A DNA stretch of 23,331 bases, from contig JAFQDR010000258.1 of the NCBI GenBank assembly GCA_017415945.1, positions 1 to 23,331 of the forward strand, given 5' to 3'. The notes under the pieces were generated by a model. That model did not search any database. It had not been told where the DNA came from and saw nothing but the letters and a program-made list of their open reading frames with translations. Positions 8,769 through 16,518 of this stretch are shown here, in pieces. Numbering within the stretch: position 1 is the first letter of the stretch; each line of letters starts with the position of its first letter. This DNA is from Oscillospiraceae bacterium. GTDB lineage: Bacteria; Bacillota_A; Clostridia; Oscillospirales; Oscillospiraceae. Made by a program: the position numbers and the translations under genes.

Positions 8769-9402
8769 GAGAATCCTCCGAAGCAGGTGATTTTTCCGAG
8801 GAATACGCACTTTTGAGAAGTTTAAATTTGGATTCAAACTTTCTGCAGATTGTCTGTTCGTCCTCATCCTTCACAAAGACGCAGGCCAGATCACGCAGAA
8901 CAGCCGGTACACAGATGCCGATCAGATCAAGCAGCTCTTCACGGGTGCTGACTGTCAGCAGGGACAGATCGATACCGCCGACAATCTGGTCAAATCTTTC
9001 TTGCGCTTCTGCTGAGTAATCACTTCGCTGCAGAAGCATCTCATACATTTTCATATTGCCGAACAGATTCTTGCGGAAGGAACGTGATTCCTTGTAACAG
9101 AGCATCCGTACGGCAAAACGGAAGGTGAGATCAAGCATGGCAAAGAAGTCACCCTGCTTCTCGTTCAGCGTCTTGTGCGCATATTCAAAAATCTGTTCGT
9201 GATAACCGGCGATGAGATAGAGATACATATCCTCTTTATTCTCAAAATACTGGTAAAAGCTGCCGCGGGAGATGCCGCATTCGCTGATAATATGATTGAT
9301 GGAGATCTCTTCATAGGGGACACGGGCAACCTCATGCTTGATGGCCTCGATGATCCGTTGTTGTTTGCTTTCGGCAAGACGGAAAAAAGTTGTAGTCGGC
9401 AT
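8758..9402 (-). CDS. TetR/AcrR-family transcriptional regulator
   Basis: A 214-residue TetR-family protein. The N-terminal DNA-binding domain reads QRIIEAIKHEVA, then ISINHIISECGISRGSFYQYFENKEDMYLYLI (about 33-64), with the usual SRGSFYQYF recognition helix. The C-terminal helical ligand domain is divergent, so the effector cannot be guessed. The start at 9402 is supported by AAAGGAGA a few bases upstream; a start ten codons earlier has no RBS and would lie inside the likely operator. It is the first gene of the operon with the methyltransferase and hydrolase, and probably represses itself and them until a ligand appears. Confidence 0.92.
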   Translation of the reverse strand: MPTTTFFRLAESKQQRIIEAIKHEVARVPYEEISINHIISECGISRGSFYQYFENKEDMYLYLIAGYHEQIFEYAHKTLNEKQGDFFAMLDLTFRFAVRMLCYKESRSFRKNLFGNMKMYEMLLQRSDYSAEAQERFDQIVGGIDLSLLTVSTREELLDLIGICVPAVLRDLACVFVKDEDEQTICRKFESKFKLLKSAYSSEKSPASEDSHEE

Positions 9403-9423
9403 GGTATCTCCTTTCAATGTTTG

Positions 9424-9442
9424 ATGTGACAACCTGTCATAT
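9424..9442. promoter_or_regulatory. Probable TetR operator
   Basis: TGACA (9427-9431) and TGTCA (9435-9439) form a perfect inverted repeat with three bases between, and the match resumes one base further out (AT / AT). It lies at the expected transcription start of the TetR operon, between the -10 and the RBS, which is where a self-repressing TetR protein would bind. Confidence 0.6.
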
Positions 9443-9446
9443 TAAA

Positions 9447-9455
9447 ATTATAGCA
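9447..9455 (-). promoter_or_regulatory. Extended -10 promoter of the TetR operon
   Basis: On the minus strand TGCTATAAT is an extended -10 element (TATAAT at 9452-9447). No good -35 is present at 17 bp, consistent with an extended -10 promoter. The start would fall at about 9440, inside the inverted repeat. Confidence 0.65.
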
Positions 9456-9521
9456 TGTGAATCGAATCAGATTATGATTGAAATATGAATATTTTGTAAA
9501 TCCCTCCGAGGGCGTAAAGTA

Positions 9522-10514
9522 TTATTTGTAGAAACGCATATCAAACTGTGCCCCGCCTTTTTCGGCATTGCGAGCCTGCAGACTACCTTTTTGTGACGTT
9601 ACGACTTTTCTTGCAAATGCAAGACCGATGCCGAAGCCCTGTGTCCCGAATGCAGAGGCTCTGTAGAAACGCTCAAAGAGATGGGGGAGAGCCTCAGGTG
9701 CAATGCCCTTTCCTGTGTCTGTGATGAGCAGACCTGTATAGATGGCATTTTCCGTGGCACGAATCGTAATGCTGCCGCCCGCAGGCGTATGTTCCATGCA
9801 GTTTTTCAGGAGATTGCCGAGTGCTTCTGCACAGTACTGCATGTCGCCTTCAAAGGAAGGGTCACCCTCAATGTCTTCGCAGATAGTGATATCTTTCAGC
9901 TCAAGCGGAATCAGCAGCGGCTCAAGTGCTGTCTTGATCAGTGTCCGGCAGCGGATACGTTCCTGTCGGAATGTGACGGCACCGGCCTCAAGGCGTGAGA
10001 GATTCAGCAGTGTTTCAATCAACCATTGCATGCGTGTGAGAAGATCAAGAAGCTCACGCAGGTAAGCATGCCGTTCTTGTCGTGGTAAATCCGGTGTCCG
10101 GAGTATGTCGAGTACAAGCATCATTGATGTCAGTGGTGTGCGCAGCTGATGGGAGATGTCTTCCATCGCTTCCTTCATAATGACCTGTTCCTGCTTCAGT
10201 GCATGATTCTGCTCCCGCAGACGGATGGTCATCTTATGGATTTCTGAGGACAGATAGCCAAGCTCGCCCTCCTGAAATTCCTGAAAATCCACATGCTCGG
10301 CACCATGCAGGATGGCATCGACCGTATCGGAGAGCTTTTGAATCTTTTTGTTTCGTCGGGCCTGTAGGGTTATTGCTACAACGAACTGCAATGCCGAGGC
10401 GGCAAACAGGATGACAGCAGCAGGAATGCTGAAAAATCCACATATAAGGCAGGAAACGAGTGTAATGACTGCATGCAGCAGGAGCTGTAGTCTGGTTTCT
10501 GGTTCGCGTATCAT
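9522..10514 (-). CDS. Two-component sensor histidine kinase with short-loop double TM
   Basis: A 330-residue membrane kinase. Two hydrophobic segments (about 9-30 and 31-50) have almost no loop between them, so there is no extracellular sensor domain, as in intramembrane-sensing kinases that listen to an ABC transporter. A linker helix follows, then H-box DISHQLRTPL (His122), N-box NLLKNCMEH, G1 DTGKGI and G2 GFGIGLAFAR. The N-box carries Cys where Ala is common. The gene overlaps the response regulator by four bases (ATGA), so the pair is coupled. The ABC transporter lies just across the divergent promoter. BceS/VanS-like roles in antimicrobial peptide or envelope-stress response are an inference from this context. 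Confidence 0.93.
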   Translation of the reverse strand: MIREPETRLQLLLHAVITLVSCLICGFFSIPAAVILFAASALQFVVAITLQARRNKKIQKLSDTVDAILHGAEHVDFQEFQEGELGYLSSEIHKMTIRLREQNHALKQEQVIMKEAMEDISHQLRTPLTSMMLVLDILRTPDLPRQERHAYLRELLDLLTRMQWLIETLLNLSRLEAGAVTFRQERIRCRTLIKTALEPLLIPLELKDITICEDIEGDPSFEGDMQYCAEALGNLLKNCMEHTPAGGSITIRATENAIYTGLLITDTGKGIAPEALPHLFERFYRASAFGTQGFGIGLAFARKVVTSQKGSLQARNAEKGGAQFDMRFYK

Positions 10515-11185
10515 TGGTCAACCGCCTTATAGCCAAGACCTCGAACAGTCTTCAGAATCTTCGGATGCTGCGGATCATCTTCGATCTTCTCGCGAAGGCG
10601 CTTCATATAAACATTAAGTGTATTATCGGAAACAAACTCGCTGGAAATGGACCAGAGCTCGTCAATGAGTCTGTCTCGTGAGAGGAGCTGTTCTTTATTG
10701 GAGAAGAATACAAGCAGCAGGCGGTATTCGAGAGCGGAAAGAAAGAGCTCCTGTCCATCCTTCATGACCACGCCGCGTGCCGGATCAACCGTGATATTCT
10801 GACACTGAAGCAGATTCACAGCGGGCTGCCATTTCCTCATGGCATTTTTCATGCGGGCGAGCAGTTCACGCGGGCGGAAGGGCTTACTGATATAATCATC
10901 CGCACCGACTTCGAATCCTGCCACTGTACATGCCTCATCCGCAGAGGCAGTCAGAAAGATGACGGGCAGGGAAGAGGCTGCCTTGATGGCAGCGCAGATC
11001 GAAAATCCGTTGCCGTCACGCAGGGAAAGGTCAAGGAGCGCACAGTCAAAACGACCGTTTTCAAATGCGGCAAGGCCATCTGTCTGTCCGAAAGCGTGTA
11101 CAACCTCATACTGTTCAGACTGAAAAAAGCGTATGAGATTGCGTGCAAGCTGTTCATCATCCTCGACAAGCAGAATTTTCAACAT
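10511..11185 (-). CDS. OmpR/PhoB-family response regulator
   Basis: A 224-residue regulator. The receiver domain (1 to about 118) has the acidic pocket Glu8/Asp9, phospho-acceptor Asp52 in CALLDLSLRDGNG, Thr79 and Lys101 (SKPF). The C-terminal winged helix (about 128-222) ends in the usual DNTLNVYMKRLREKIE ... KTVRGLGYK. The start at 11185 is supported by AAAGGA nine bases upstream; the ATG six codons earlier has no RBS. It should be phosphorylated by the kinase encoded next and should bind the repeat boxes in the divergent region to control the ABC transporter genes and itself. Confidence 0.95.
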   Translation of the reverse strand: MLKILLVEDDEQLARNLIRFFQSEQYEVVHAFGQTDGLAAFENGRFDCALLDLSLRDGNGFSICAAIKAASSLPVIFLTASADEACTVAGFEVGADDYISKPFRPRELLARMKNAMRKWQPAVNLLQCQNITVDPARGVVMKDGQELFLSALEYRLLLVFFSNKEQLLSRDRLIDELWSISSEFVSDNTLNVYMKRLREKIEDDPQHPKILKTVRGLGYKAVDQ

Positions 11186-11215
11186 GGGGTCACGTCCTTT
11201 CATCGTACTATATTG

Positions 11216-11224
11216 ATTATATCA
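11216..11224 (-). promoter_or_regulatory. Promoter of the response regulator/kinase operon
   Basis: On the minus strand TGATATAAT is an extended -10 (TATAAT at 11221-11216). It is the mirror image of the -10 of the divergent ABC promoter, within a symmetrical intergenic region. Confidence 0.6.
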
Positions 11225-11232
11225 TAAATCAT

Positions 11233-11290
11233 ATGAAATGACAAGATTTTTTCGAAAGTGACAAAAATGTAATTTAACAGTCACTTTCAT
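11233..11290. promoter_or_regulatory. Candidate response-regulator boxes in the divergent promoter
   Basis: GAAAGTGAC (11254-11262) and GTCACTTTC (11280-11288) form a perfect 9-bp inverted repeat 17 bp apart. A third, near-identical box ATGAAATGAC sits at 11233-11242. The boxes lie between the two divergent -10 elements, close to the -35 region on the ABC side. The adjacent OmpR-type regulator is the obvious candidate to bind them. Confidence 0.6.
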
Positions 11291-11302
11291 GTGATTTTAG
11301 TG

Positions 11303-11311
11303 TGATATAAT
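11303..11311 (+). promoter_or_regulatory. Extended -10 promoter of the ABC transporter operon
   Basis: TGATATAAT (TATAAT at 11306-11311) is an extended -10 element. No consensus -35 is present; the region where it should lie is occupied by the GTCACTTTC box, which suits an activator-dependent promoter. Confidence 0.65.
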
Positions 11312-11364
11312 CATACTTGAAAAGAAAGATGTCCGGCATGACACCGGACAGAATGGAGGACATT

Positions 11365-12051
11365 ATGGATCTGCTTCGTATTGAACATCTGAGTAAAATT
11401 TACGGCAAGGGCGACAATGAAGTGCGTGCGCTCGATGACCTGACATTCTCTGTACCGAAGGGTCAAATGACCGCAGTCATTGGCCCGTCTGGTTCGGGTA
11501 AATCGACACTGCTCCATATTCTGGGCGGTGTGGATCGTCCGACATCCGGAAAGGTCTTTCTCGACGGACAGGATGTCTATGCACAGAACAACCACAATCT
11601 TGCCATCTTCCGCCGTCGACAGGTGGGACTGATCTACCAGTTCTATAACCTGATTCCGGTACTGGATGCAGAGGAGAATATCACACTCCCGATGATTATG
11701 GACGGCAAGAAGCCGAGCCCGGAGCAAGTCACTGATATGCTCAGGCTGATGGGCCTTGAGGAACGTCGGCATCATCTGCCTTCCCAGCTCTCCGGCGGCC
11801 AGCAGCAGCGTGTTTCCATCGGCCGTGCATTGTTTACCTCACCGAGTGTGATTCTTGCCGATGAGCCGACCGGTAACCTCGACAGCAAGAACAGTGCCGA
11901 AGTCATTTCGCTGCTGCGCAAATCCAATCGGGAATTCAACCAGACCATGATCATCATTACCCATGATGACAATATCGCACTGCAGTGCGACCGGATCATT
12001 GCATTGTCGGACGGCAAAATTGTCCGCGATGAATTGACCGGCCGTGCATAA
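11365..12051 (+). CDS. ABC transporter ATP-binding protein (MacB/LolD-type)
   Basis: A 228-residue nucleotide-binding subunit. Walker A GPSGSGKST, Q-loop at IYQFYNL, signature LSGGQQQR, Walker B VILADEPTGNLD and H-loop ITHDD are all present and intact. The EPTGNLD form and the size place it with ATPases that drive FtsX-type permeases (the MacB/LolD/BceA group), which usually act on substrates at or in the membrane. GGAGG five bases before ATG sets the start; a Met four codons earlier is also possible. The permease gene follows after 12 bp. Divergent from the two-component genes that probably control it. Confidence 0.95.
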   Translation: MDLLRIEHLSKIYGKGDNEVRALDDLTFSVPKGQMTAVIGPSGSGKSTLLHILGGVDRPTSGKVFLDGQDVYAQNNHNLAIFRRRQVGLIYQFYNLIPVLDAEENITLPMIMDGKKPSPEQVTDMLRLMGLEERRHHLPSQLSGGQQQRVSIGRALFTSPSVILADEPTGNLDSKNSAEVISLLRKSNREFNQTMIIITHDDNIALQCDRIIALSDGKIVRDELTGRA

Positions 12052-12063
12052 GGAGGGAGACAC

Positions 12064-14409
12064 ATGGGATTCCAACGACTGCTTGCAACACGCTATATTT
12101 TAGCACAGAAACGCCACAGCATTCTGACCATATGCAGTATTATTGCGGCACTCACTCTGATGACTATGCTCTTTACAGGTTTTTCTACCATTCTTTCCTG
12201 TGTGAGAGCCAGTGAATATGATCAGCGCCCCTATCATTGCTGTGTTTTCAACGTAACTGAAGCACAGTGTGCACTGCTTGAAGAATGCGAAGGCATCCGC
12301 AGTGCGAAACTTGAGAAAAATGCGGCCGGCGATGGTTATGATGCGCACCTCATGTTTTCGTATAGTGTGGATGACGAGGTACTGGTACTCAATGAGGCCT
12401 TCAAGAAAGCCGGCCTCAATATCACAACAGAAAACGTGATGGATTACGAGCTGAATCATAATCTCATGAAATATGATGTGGTTGGTATCAACGGCCGCTA
12501 TGAACTGGCTCAGCTCTTTGCACTTTTCTATATCTTCATCATTTTCTTTGCGCTGGCCATGCGTCTTATCATTGATACAGCCTTCGAGATTTCCTCAAAG
12601 GAACGTGAACGGCAGTTCGGTGTCCTGCAATCCATCGGTGCCACCCCCCGACAGATTGTGGGTATCATCACAATGGAGGGAACGCTTCTTTCCCTGATTG
12701 GTATTCCCTGCGGCATGCTGCTGGGATCCGGTCTTGCATATGCAGCATTCCGTCTGATTGTAGACAGCGGACTGACTGAAGCATTTGTGGAACCGGAAAA
12801 GACTGATGCGATTCTTCGTTTTTCGGTGAATCCTTGGCTTATGGTAGCAAGTGCTGTGACAGGTCTTGTATGGGTATGGCTTTCTGCCTATGCAACCGGT
12901 ATGCGTATTATTAAAATGTCCCCTGTGCAGGCCATTCAGAACCGCAGCGAGAAAGTCAAGCGTGTTTCCCGGCACACTCTTCTCGGATTGTTCTTCGGTT
13001 GGAAGGGGAAGCTTGCAGCCAGAAATACCCGTCGTGCACCCAAGCGTTTTGCCATCACAGTTGTGTCCCTGACACTGTCGATCACTCTGTTTGCCAGCTT
13101 CACTTATGCACTTGATGCTTATGATGAGGGCATGATTCAGCTGCAGGAGCAGTATGCACTCGATCATGACTATGTGCTCCGGCATGAAGAAGTGGATGAG
13201 GAGATGCAGCTGATTCACCCCCTTGCCTATCAGGAGACAATCAGAAAGATGGAGCAGAGTGGTTTGTTTCAGGACATCCAGATGGAAACATTTGAAGGGG
13301 CATTCTATCTCGAACCTGATTCTGATAATCGCCAAATTTACATTCAGATCCAATATATGAATGAAACCAGATACAATAGTTATTTTGACGGAGCACCGCC
13401 AATATCCTATGAGGAATTTTCAGACCACGGCGGTTATATCCAGATGACGATGAATGAAGAAGTTGCAGAGAAAAAGTCATACGATGCGTCGGAGTTTGAA
13501 AACTGGAAAAGTGTCAGAAAGCTTTACGACCTGACTCGGATTGATGCAGAAAGAATTGTGTATGACAAGTTGACAATCGAAGAGTATGATGCACTGCCCG
13601 AGGAGGAGAAGTCCGGATACCATGAAGAATATGCCTTTTCTTTGGATGATGAGTCTGAATTGATCGGTTACTCTTGTTTGCAGTATGAACCTGTCAGCTA
13701 TGATATTATCATGTCGTATGATATCAGTGAAACAGGACTCGCAAACAGCGTGAACATGGATGATGTTTCTGCGTATGGCGTGACGCTCATTGCACCGTTG
13801 TCTTTGTATGAGACAGCGATCAGCCCTAAGCTTGAGACGGCATGGAATATCAATATTTACTGTAACCTTGCGGATCCCAGTCTGGAGATGAATGAAAAGG
13901 CAATCCGTTATATGGAAGAGGATGTTCCTGTCACACTGGTCATGGATATGTTTTCAATGAACTGGATTTTGCGTTCGACACTGGCTCTGATGAAGATCAT
14001 CTGTGGATTCATTCTTGCTGCAGTGGCAATCATTGCACTTGTGAATATGGTGAATATCATTTCGACAGGTATTCTGAATCGCCGCAGTGAAATGGCAGGC
14101 ATGCAGTGTGTGGGCATGACTGAGCGTCAGCTTTATGGCGTGACGCTGATTGAATGTGTACAGTATGCACTTTCCTCCGGACTGAGTGCCTCGGTACTTT
14201 GTGTAGTGCTGCTGTTCGGAACGGAGAAATTTCTTGAGCTGATGATGCTTGAAGCAGATTTCGAAAATCTCATTAACTACTTCGAACCGCTGCCTGTTGT
14301 GTGGATCAGTGCCGCCGCAGCACTTCTTGTGGCCGTAGTGACTGCACTGATATCCTTGCATGGAATGAGACGTGATGCTCTGATCGATCAGATCCGCAAG
14401 GTGGATTGA
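12064..14409 (+). CDS. FtsX-like ABC transporter permease
   Basis: A 781-residue membrane protein with eight likely TM segments (about 21-45, 149-168, 208-232, 258-281, 330-352, 636-665, 699-722, 743-767). That is two FtsX domains of four TMs. About 105 residues separate TM1 and TM2, and a large acidic loop of about 280 residues separates TM5 and TM6; both are probably extracellular. The cytoplasmic SSKERERQFGVLQSIGATPRQI and NRRSEMAGMQCVGMTERQL segments are the FtsX coupling regions. The eight-TM plan is not the ten-TM BceB plan, so this is a relative rather than a Bce transporter. AAGGAGGG precedes the start. It works with the ATPase encoded 12 bp upstream; export or removal of an envelope-active compound is the likely role. 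Confidence 0.93.
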   Translation: MGFQRLLATRYILAQKRHSILTICSIIAALTLMTMLFTGFSTILSCVRASEYDQRPYHCCVFNVTEAQCALLEECEGIRSAKLEKNAAGDGYDAHLMFSYSVDDEVLVLNEAFKKAGLNITTENVMDYELNHNLMKYDVVGINGRYELAQLFALFYIFIIFFALAMRLIIDTAFEISSKERERQFGVLQSIGATPRQIVGIITMEGTLLSLIGIPCGMLLGSGLAYAAFRLIVDSGLTEAFVEPEKTDAILRFSVNPWLMVASAVTGLVWVWLSAYATGMRIIKMSPVQAIQNRSEKVKRVSRHTLLGLFFGWKGKLAARNTRRAPKRFAITVVSLTLSITLFASFTYALDAYDEGMIQLQEQYALDHDYVLRHEEVDEEMQLIHPLAYQETIRKMEQSGLFQDIQMETFEGAFYLEPDSDNRQIYIQIQYMNETRYNSYFDGAPPISYEEFSDHGGYIQMTMNEEVAEKKSYDASEFENWKSVRKLYDLTRIDAERIVYDKLTIEEYDALPEEEKSGYHEEYAFSLDDESELIGYSCLQYEPVSYDIIMSYDISETGLANSVNMDDVSAYGVTLIAPLSLYETAISPKLETAWNINIYCNLADPSLEMNEKAIRYMEEDVPVTLVMDMFSMNWILRSTLALMKIICGFILAAVAIIALVNMVNIISTGILNRRSEMAGMQCVGMTERQLYGVTLIECVQYALSSGLSASVLCVVLLFGTEKFLELMMLEADFENLINYFEPLPVVWISAAAALLVAVVTALISLHGMRRDALIDQIRKVD

Positions 14410-14438
14410 TGACAGAAGCAGTATTTCTAAAAGAAATA

Positions 14439-14468
14439 AAAAGGGACTGTACAACTACAGTCCCTTTT
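14439..14468. terminator. Bidirectional terminator with GGGACTGT stem
   Basis: AAAAGGGACTGT (14439-14450) pairs perfectly with ACAGTCCCTTTT (14457-14468) around a six-base loop. A/T runs on both sides let it end the permease transcript and the convergent minus-strand transcript. The same stem recurs at 17824-17851. Confidence 0.88.
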
Positions 14469-14511
14469 CTGATTGCGATCGGGATTAGGCTGAAATCGAT
14501 AAAATGCGAAT

Positions 14512-15594
14512 TTACACTTGCTGACAGATGGTGGTGGGGCGTTTGCGTTTTTTGTATGGACCTCGTTTCTGATCGGGCATCCAGACACGGGCAGATTCAA
14601 TCACCCGATCTGCCAGTGCCGGATCGGGTGCGTCTTGCGTGGCTGCCTGGAGAAGCACAGGAAATACAGGAGATTTTATATCGTGAAGTGTATGTACAAT
14701 GTTCTTCGGGATCATCACATTTGGCTCGTAGTTCAGGTAGTACCATTCCGAAAGGTTGTTCAGAGAAGAAAAACAAAAATCACAGAACGCCAAATCTACT
14801 GTCCGGTCATGCTCATAGAATCGGCGCAGATGCTCATATAGCAGTGTATAGTCACGATAGTAAGCAAAGTTGTGTGTATTATCCTTGTAAATCGTGAACT
14901 TCACCGGTTCGAGTACATTGACGAGATTAGGTATATAATCGAAACGATCCGTCATCATGCCCCGCTTGCATTGAAGGGTTGCCCAAAGGAGATAGGCCTT
15001 GGCCTGTCGAAGAATCGGATTGCTGTTGAGGATACGCAGCAGTGTGCGGACATTGGTGTCAAGTTCCAGATGCTTACAGCCATTGATGATAAAAAAATGC
15101 TTCTGAATAAGGCGGCAGATCTGCTCTTCCTCTTCGGGGCATTCCTGCATGCAAGCTTTAATTCTCTTGGCTTCAATACGGAGTGCATGGAGACGGGAAT
15201 GCATTTCTGCCGATTCTTGAATTTTGTGCAGGATGCGATCAGCCAGTGTACTCTGTCGATAAAAGTTGCGGATGCTTTGTTCTTCTCCTCGTCCGGGAGG
15301 GCCATAAAGGAGACCGGCATCGGAGATCAGTCGGGCAAAAATCCACTGCAGCTGAGGATCTTCAGCCTGCGTTTCAAGTCGGATGATCAGTTCGCTGCAG
15401 ACTGCGGGAAGGGAAGAAGCTGGCAGAGCCAGCGTTTCCAGATCGGAGAAGAAGTCAGATCGATACTGCATTGCCTTCGTATATGCTGTTTCGTTGGTAT
15501 CATTATGCCGTTCAAGCAGTGTATCCAGCTGCTCGTAGGCAGCTGTCATCTTGCCAATATGCTGATAAAGGATGAATTCTTCTTCATAGTGCAT
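14512..15594 (-). CDS. Uncharacterised protein with basic C-terminal tail
   Basis: A 360-residue protein that I do not recognise. It has no signal peptide or clear TM and looks mostly helical. Features are two Cys-containing central helices, a Tyr/Phe-rich region (about 240-300), and a very basic end (DQKRGPYKKRKRP) that could contact nucleic acid. The start at 15594 is preferred because GGGAG lies about eight bases upstream; an ATG five codons earlier has no RBS. Its start lies inside the preceding small gene (49-bp overlap), which points to coupled expression. It ends at the GGGACTGT terminator. No function is proposed. Confidence 0.7.
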   Translation of the reverse strand: MHYEEEFILYQHIGKMTAAYEQLDTLLERHNDTNETAYTKAMQYRSDFFSDLETLALPASSLPAVCSELIIRLETQAEDPQLQWIFARLISDAGLLYGPPGRGEEQSIRNFYRQSTLADRILHKIQESAEMHSRLHALRIEAKRIKACMQECPEEEEQICRLIQKHFFIINGCKHLELDTNVRTLLRILNSNPILRQAKAYLLWATLQCKRGMMTDRFDYIPNLVNVLEPVKFTIYKDNTHNFAYYRDYTLLYEHLRRFYEHDRTVDLAFCDFCFSSLNNLSEWYYLNYEPNVMIPKNIVHTLHDIKSPVFPVLLQAATQDAPDPALADRVIESARVWMPDQKRGPYKKRKRPTTICQQV

Positions 15595-15815
15595 GACATG
15601 ATCTCCCATCTGATTTTCGTTTTGAGTTGTCTTCTGTATACGGGACTGACCTGCAGCAGGTCATCCAGTACGGCCAGTGCGGTCTTCAGAAGATCCGGGT
15701 CATCACAGGCCTCCATCAGCTCAAAAGCTTTGATAGCCTGTTCGAGCTCTTCAGAGAAGCGCTGCTTTCGTTGAAATTCCGCTACGGGCAGTTCTTTATC
15801 TCTCTTTTGTCCCAT
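15546..15815 (-). CDS. Small uncharacterised protein
   Basis: An 89-residue, mostly helical protein of unknown function: a charged N-terminus (MGQKRDKELPVAEF), a helical middle (FSEELEQAIKAFELMEACDDPDLLKTALAVLDDLLQ) and a basic end. The helix-loop-helix middle resembles small regulatory or adaptor proteins but matches no family I can name. The start at 15815 is chosen because GAAGGTG lies just upstream, and the next ATG out (15839) would lie upstream of the predicted transcription start. It overlaps the next gene by 49 bp and is the first gene of a two-gene unit with its own promoter. Confidence 0.65.
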   Translation of the reverse strand: MGQKRDKELPVAEFQRKQRFSEELEQAIKAFELMEACDDPDLLKTALAVLDDLLQVSPVYRRQLKTKIRWEIMSCTMKKNSSFISILAR

Positions 15816-15837
15816 TGGCTCACCTTCTTTCACTCCC

Positions 15838-15866
15838 ATTATAGCACAAGAAAAATGGATTTTCAA
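15838..15866 (-). promoter_or_regulatory. Promoter of the two-gene unknown unit
   Basis: On the minus strand, TTGAAA (15866-15861), a 17-bp spacer, and TATAAT (15843-15838) with an upstream TGC extension. The start would be near 15831, just before the small gene. Confidence 0.75.
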
Positions 15867-16076
15867 TACCGAATTGGCATAAAATGGAAAACGATGAAAA
15901 TGAATATAACAGAAAATTGATGTTGAAAAGAGGAGAATATCGGGCAAGGAGACGGAGGTGGAAGAAGTTGAAAGAATATGACTAAACGACAAGGATCATA
16001 CGATTGAAAAAGAATGCTATATGCACAAAAGTGAGGAGAGGCGCCGGTAGTGTAGAGCGTTTTTTGACGTTTGGGC

Positions 16077-16105
16077 TTGATGTGAAAGAAGGATTATGGT
16101 ATAAT
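16077..16105 (+). promoter_or_regulatory. Promoter upstream of the recombinase remnant
   Basis: TTGATG (16077-16082) and TATAAT (16100-16105), 17 bp apart, with TGG before the -10. It drives a reading frame starting at 16124 (MSKDYCCFE...) that runs out of frame after about 30 codons. It is therefore probably the promoter and start of a gene whose body has been lost. The 200 bp before it (15867-16076) hold no gene I can see. Confidence 0.55.
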
Positions 16106-16148
16106 GATAAGGGTGATGCCATATGAGTAAAGATTATTGCTGCTTTGA

Positions 16149-16379
16149 ATGCCTAACATCACGCCTCACATCTGCCGCCATACCTACTGCAGCAATCAGG
16201 CGAAAGCAGGCATGAACCCGAAAACACTGCAATACCTGATGGGATACAGCGAAATCGGTGTTACGCTGGATGTGTATACCCATCTGGGGTTGGAGGACGC
16301 TGCTGCGGAGCTTCACCGCATGGAGGAAGTCCAGAACGCCCGTCAGGAAATGAACAGAACAAAGGATGAAGCAGTCTGA
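16149..16379 (+). pseudogene. C-terminal fragment of a tyrosine recombinase (integrase)
   Basis: The 76-codon frame reads MPNITPHICRHTYCSNQAKAG, then QYLMGYSEIGVTLDVYTHLG. This is the C-terminal catalytic end of a phage/Tn916-type integrase: HxxR box (HICRH), the GHS-type box with Tyr in place of His (GYS), and the nucleophile Tyr in VYTHLG. The arm-binding, core-binding and first catalytic-Arg regions, about 300 residues, are missing. A TGA stop lies directly before the first codon. It cannot recombine DNA. It marks a deleted integrative element or prophage. It is followed by an intact terminator. Confidence 0.85.
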
Positions 16380-16390
16380 TTGCTTCCGCT

Positions 16391-16422
16391 GCGGCTCACT
16401 TCGGTGAGCCGTCATTTTTTTG
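16391..16422 (+). terminator. Terminator after the recombinase fragment
   Basis: CGGCTCAC and GTGAGCCG pair around a TTCG tetraloop (16392-16411), followed after TCA by a run of T. Confidence 0.85.
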
Positions 16423-16433
16423 CCTGTTTTGGC

Positions 16434-16462
16434 TTGAAGAAATGGAAGGAATATGGTATAAT
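16434..16462 (+). promoter_or_regulatory. Promoter of the membrane-anchored hydrolase
   Basis: TTGAAG (16434-16439) and TATAAT (16457-16462), 17 bp apart, within ATATGGTATAAT. The same extended -10 context occurs at the recombinase-remnant and ATPase promoters. Confidence 0.7.
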
Positions 16463-16518
16463 GGTATGGTACAAAAAGAATTGATGGCAATAAATTGAAA
16501 AATACATGGAGGTATAAA

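Noticed and set aside
9495..9521. CCCTCCGAGGG as a terminator of the sensor kinase operon
   Set aside because: The stem is only four pairs with a minimal loop and no T run; no convincing terminator was found there.
16064..16069. TTGACG as the -35 box for the recombinase-remnant promoter
   Set aside because: It is 30 bp from the TATAAT; TTGATG at 16077 has the proper 17-bp spacing.
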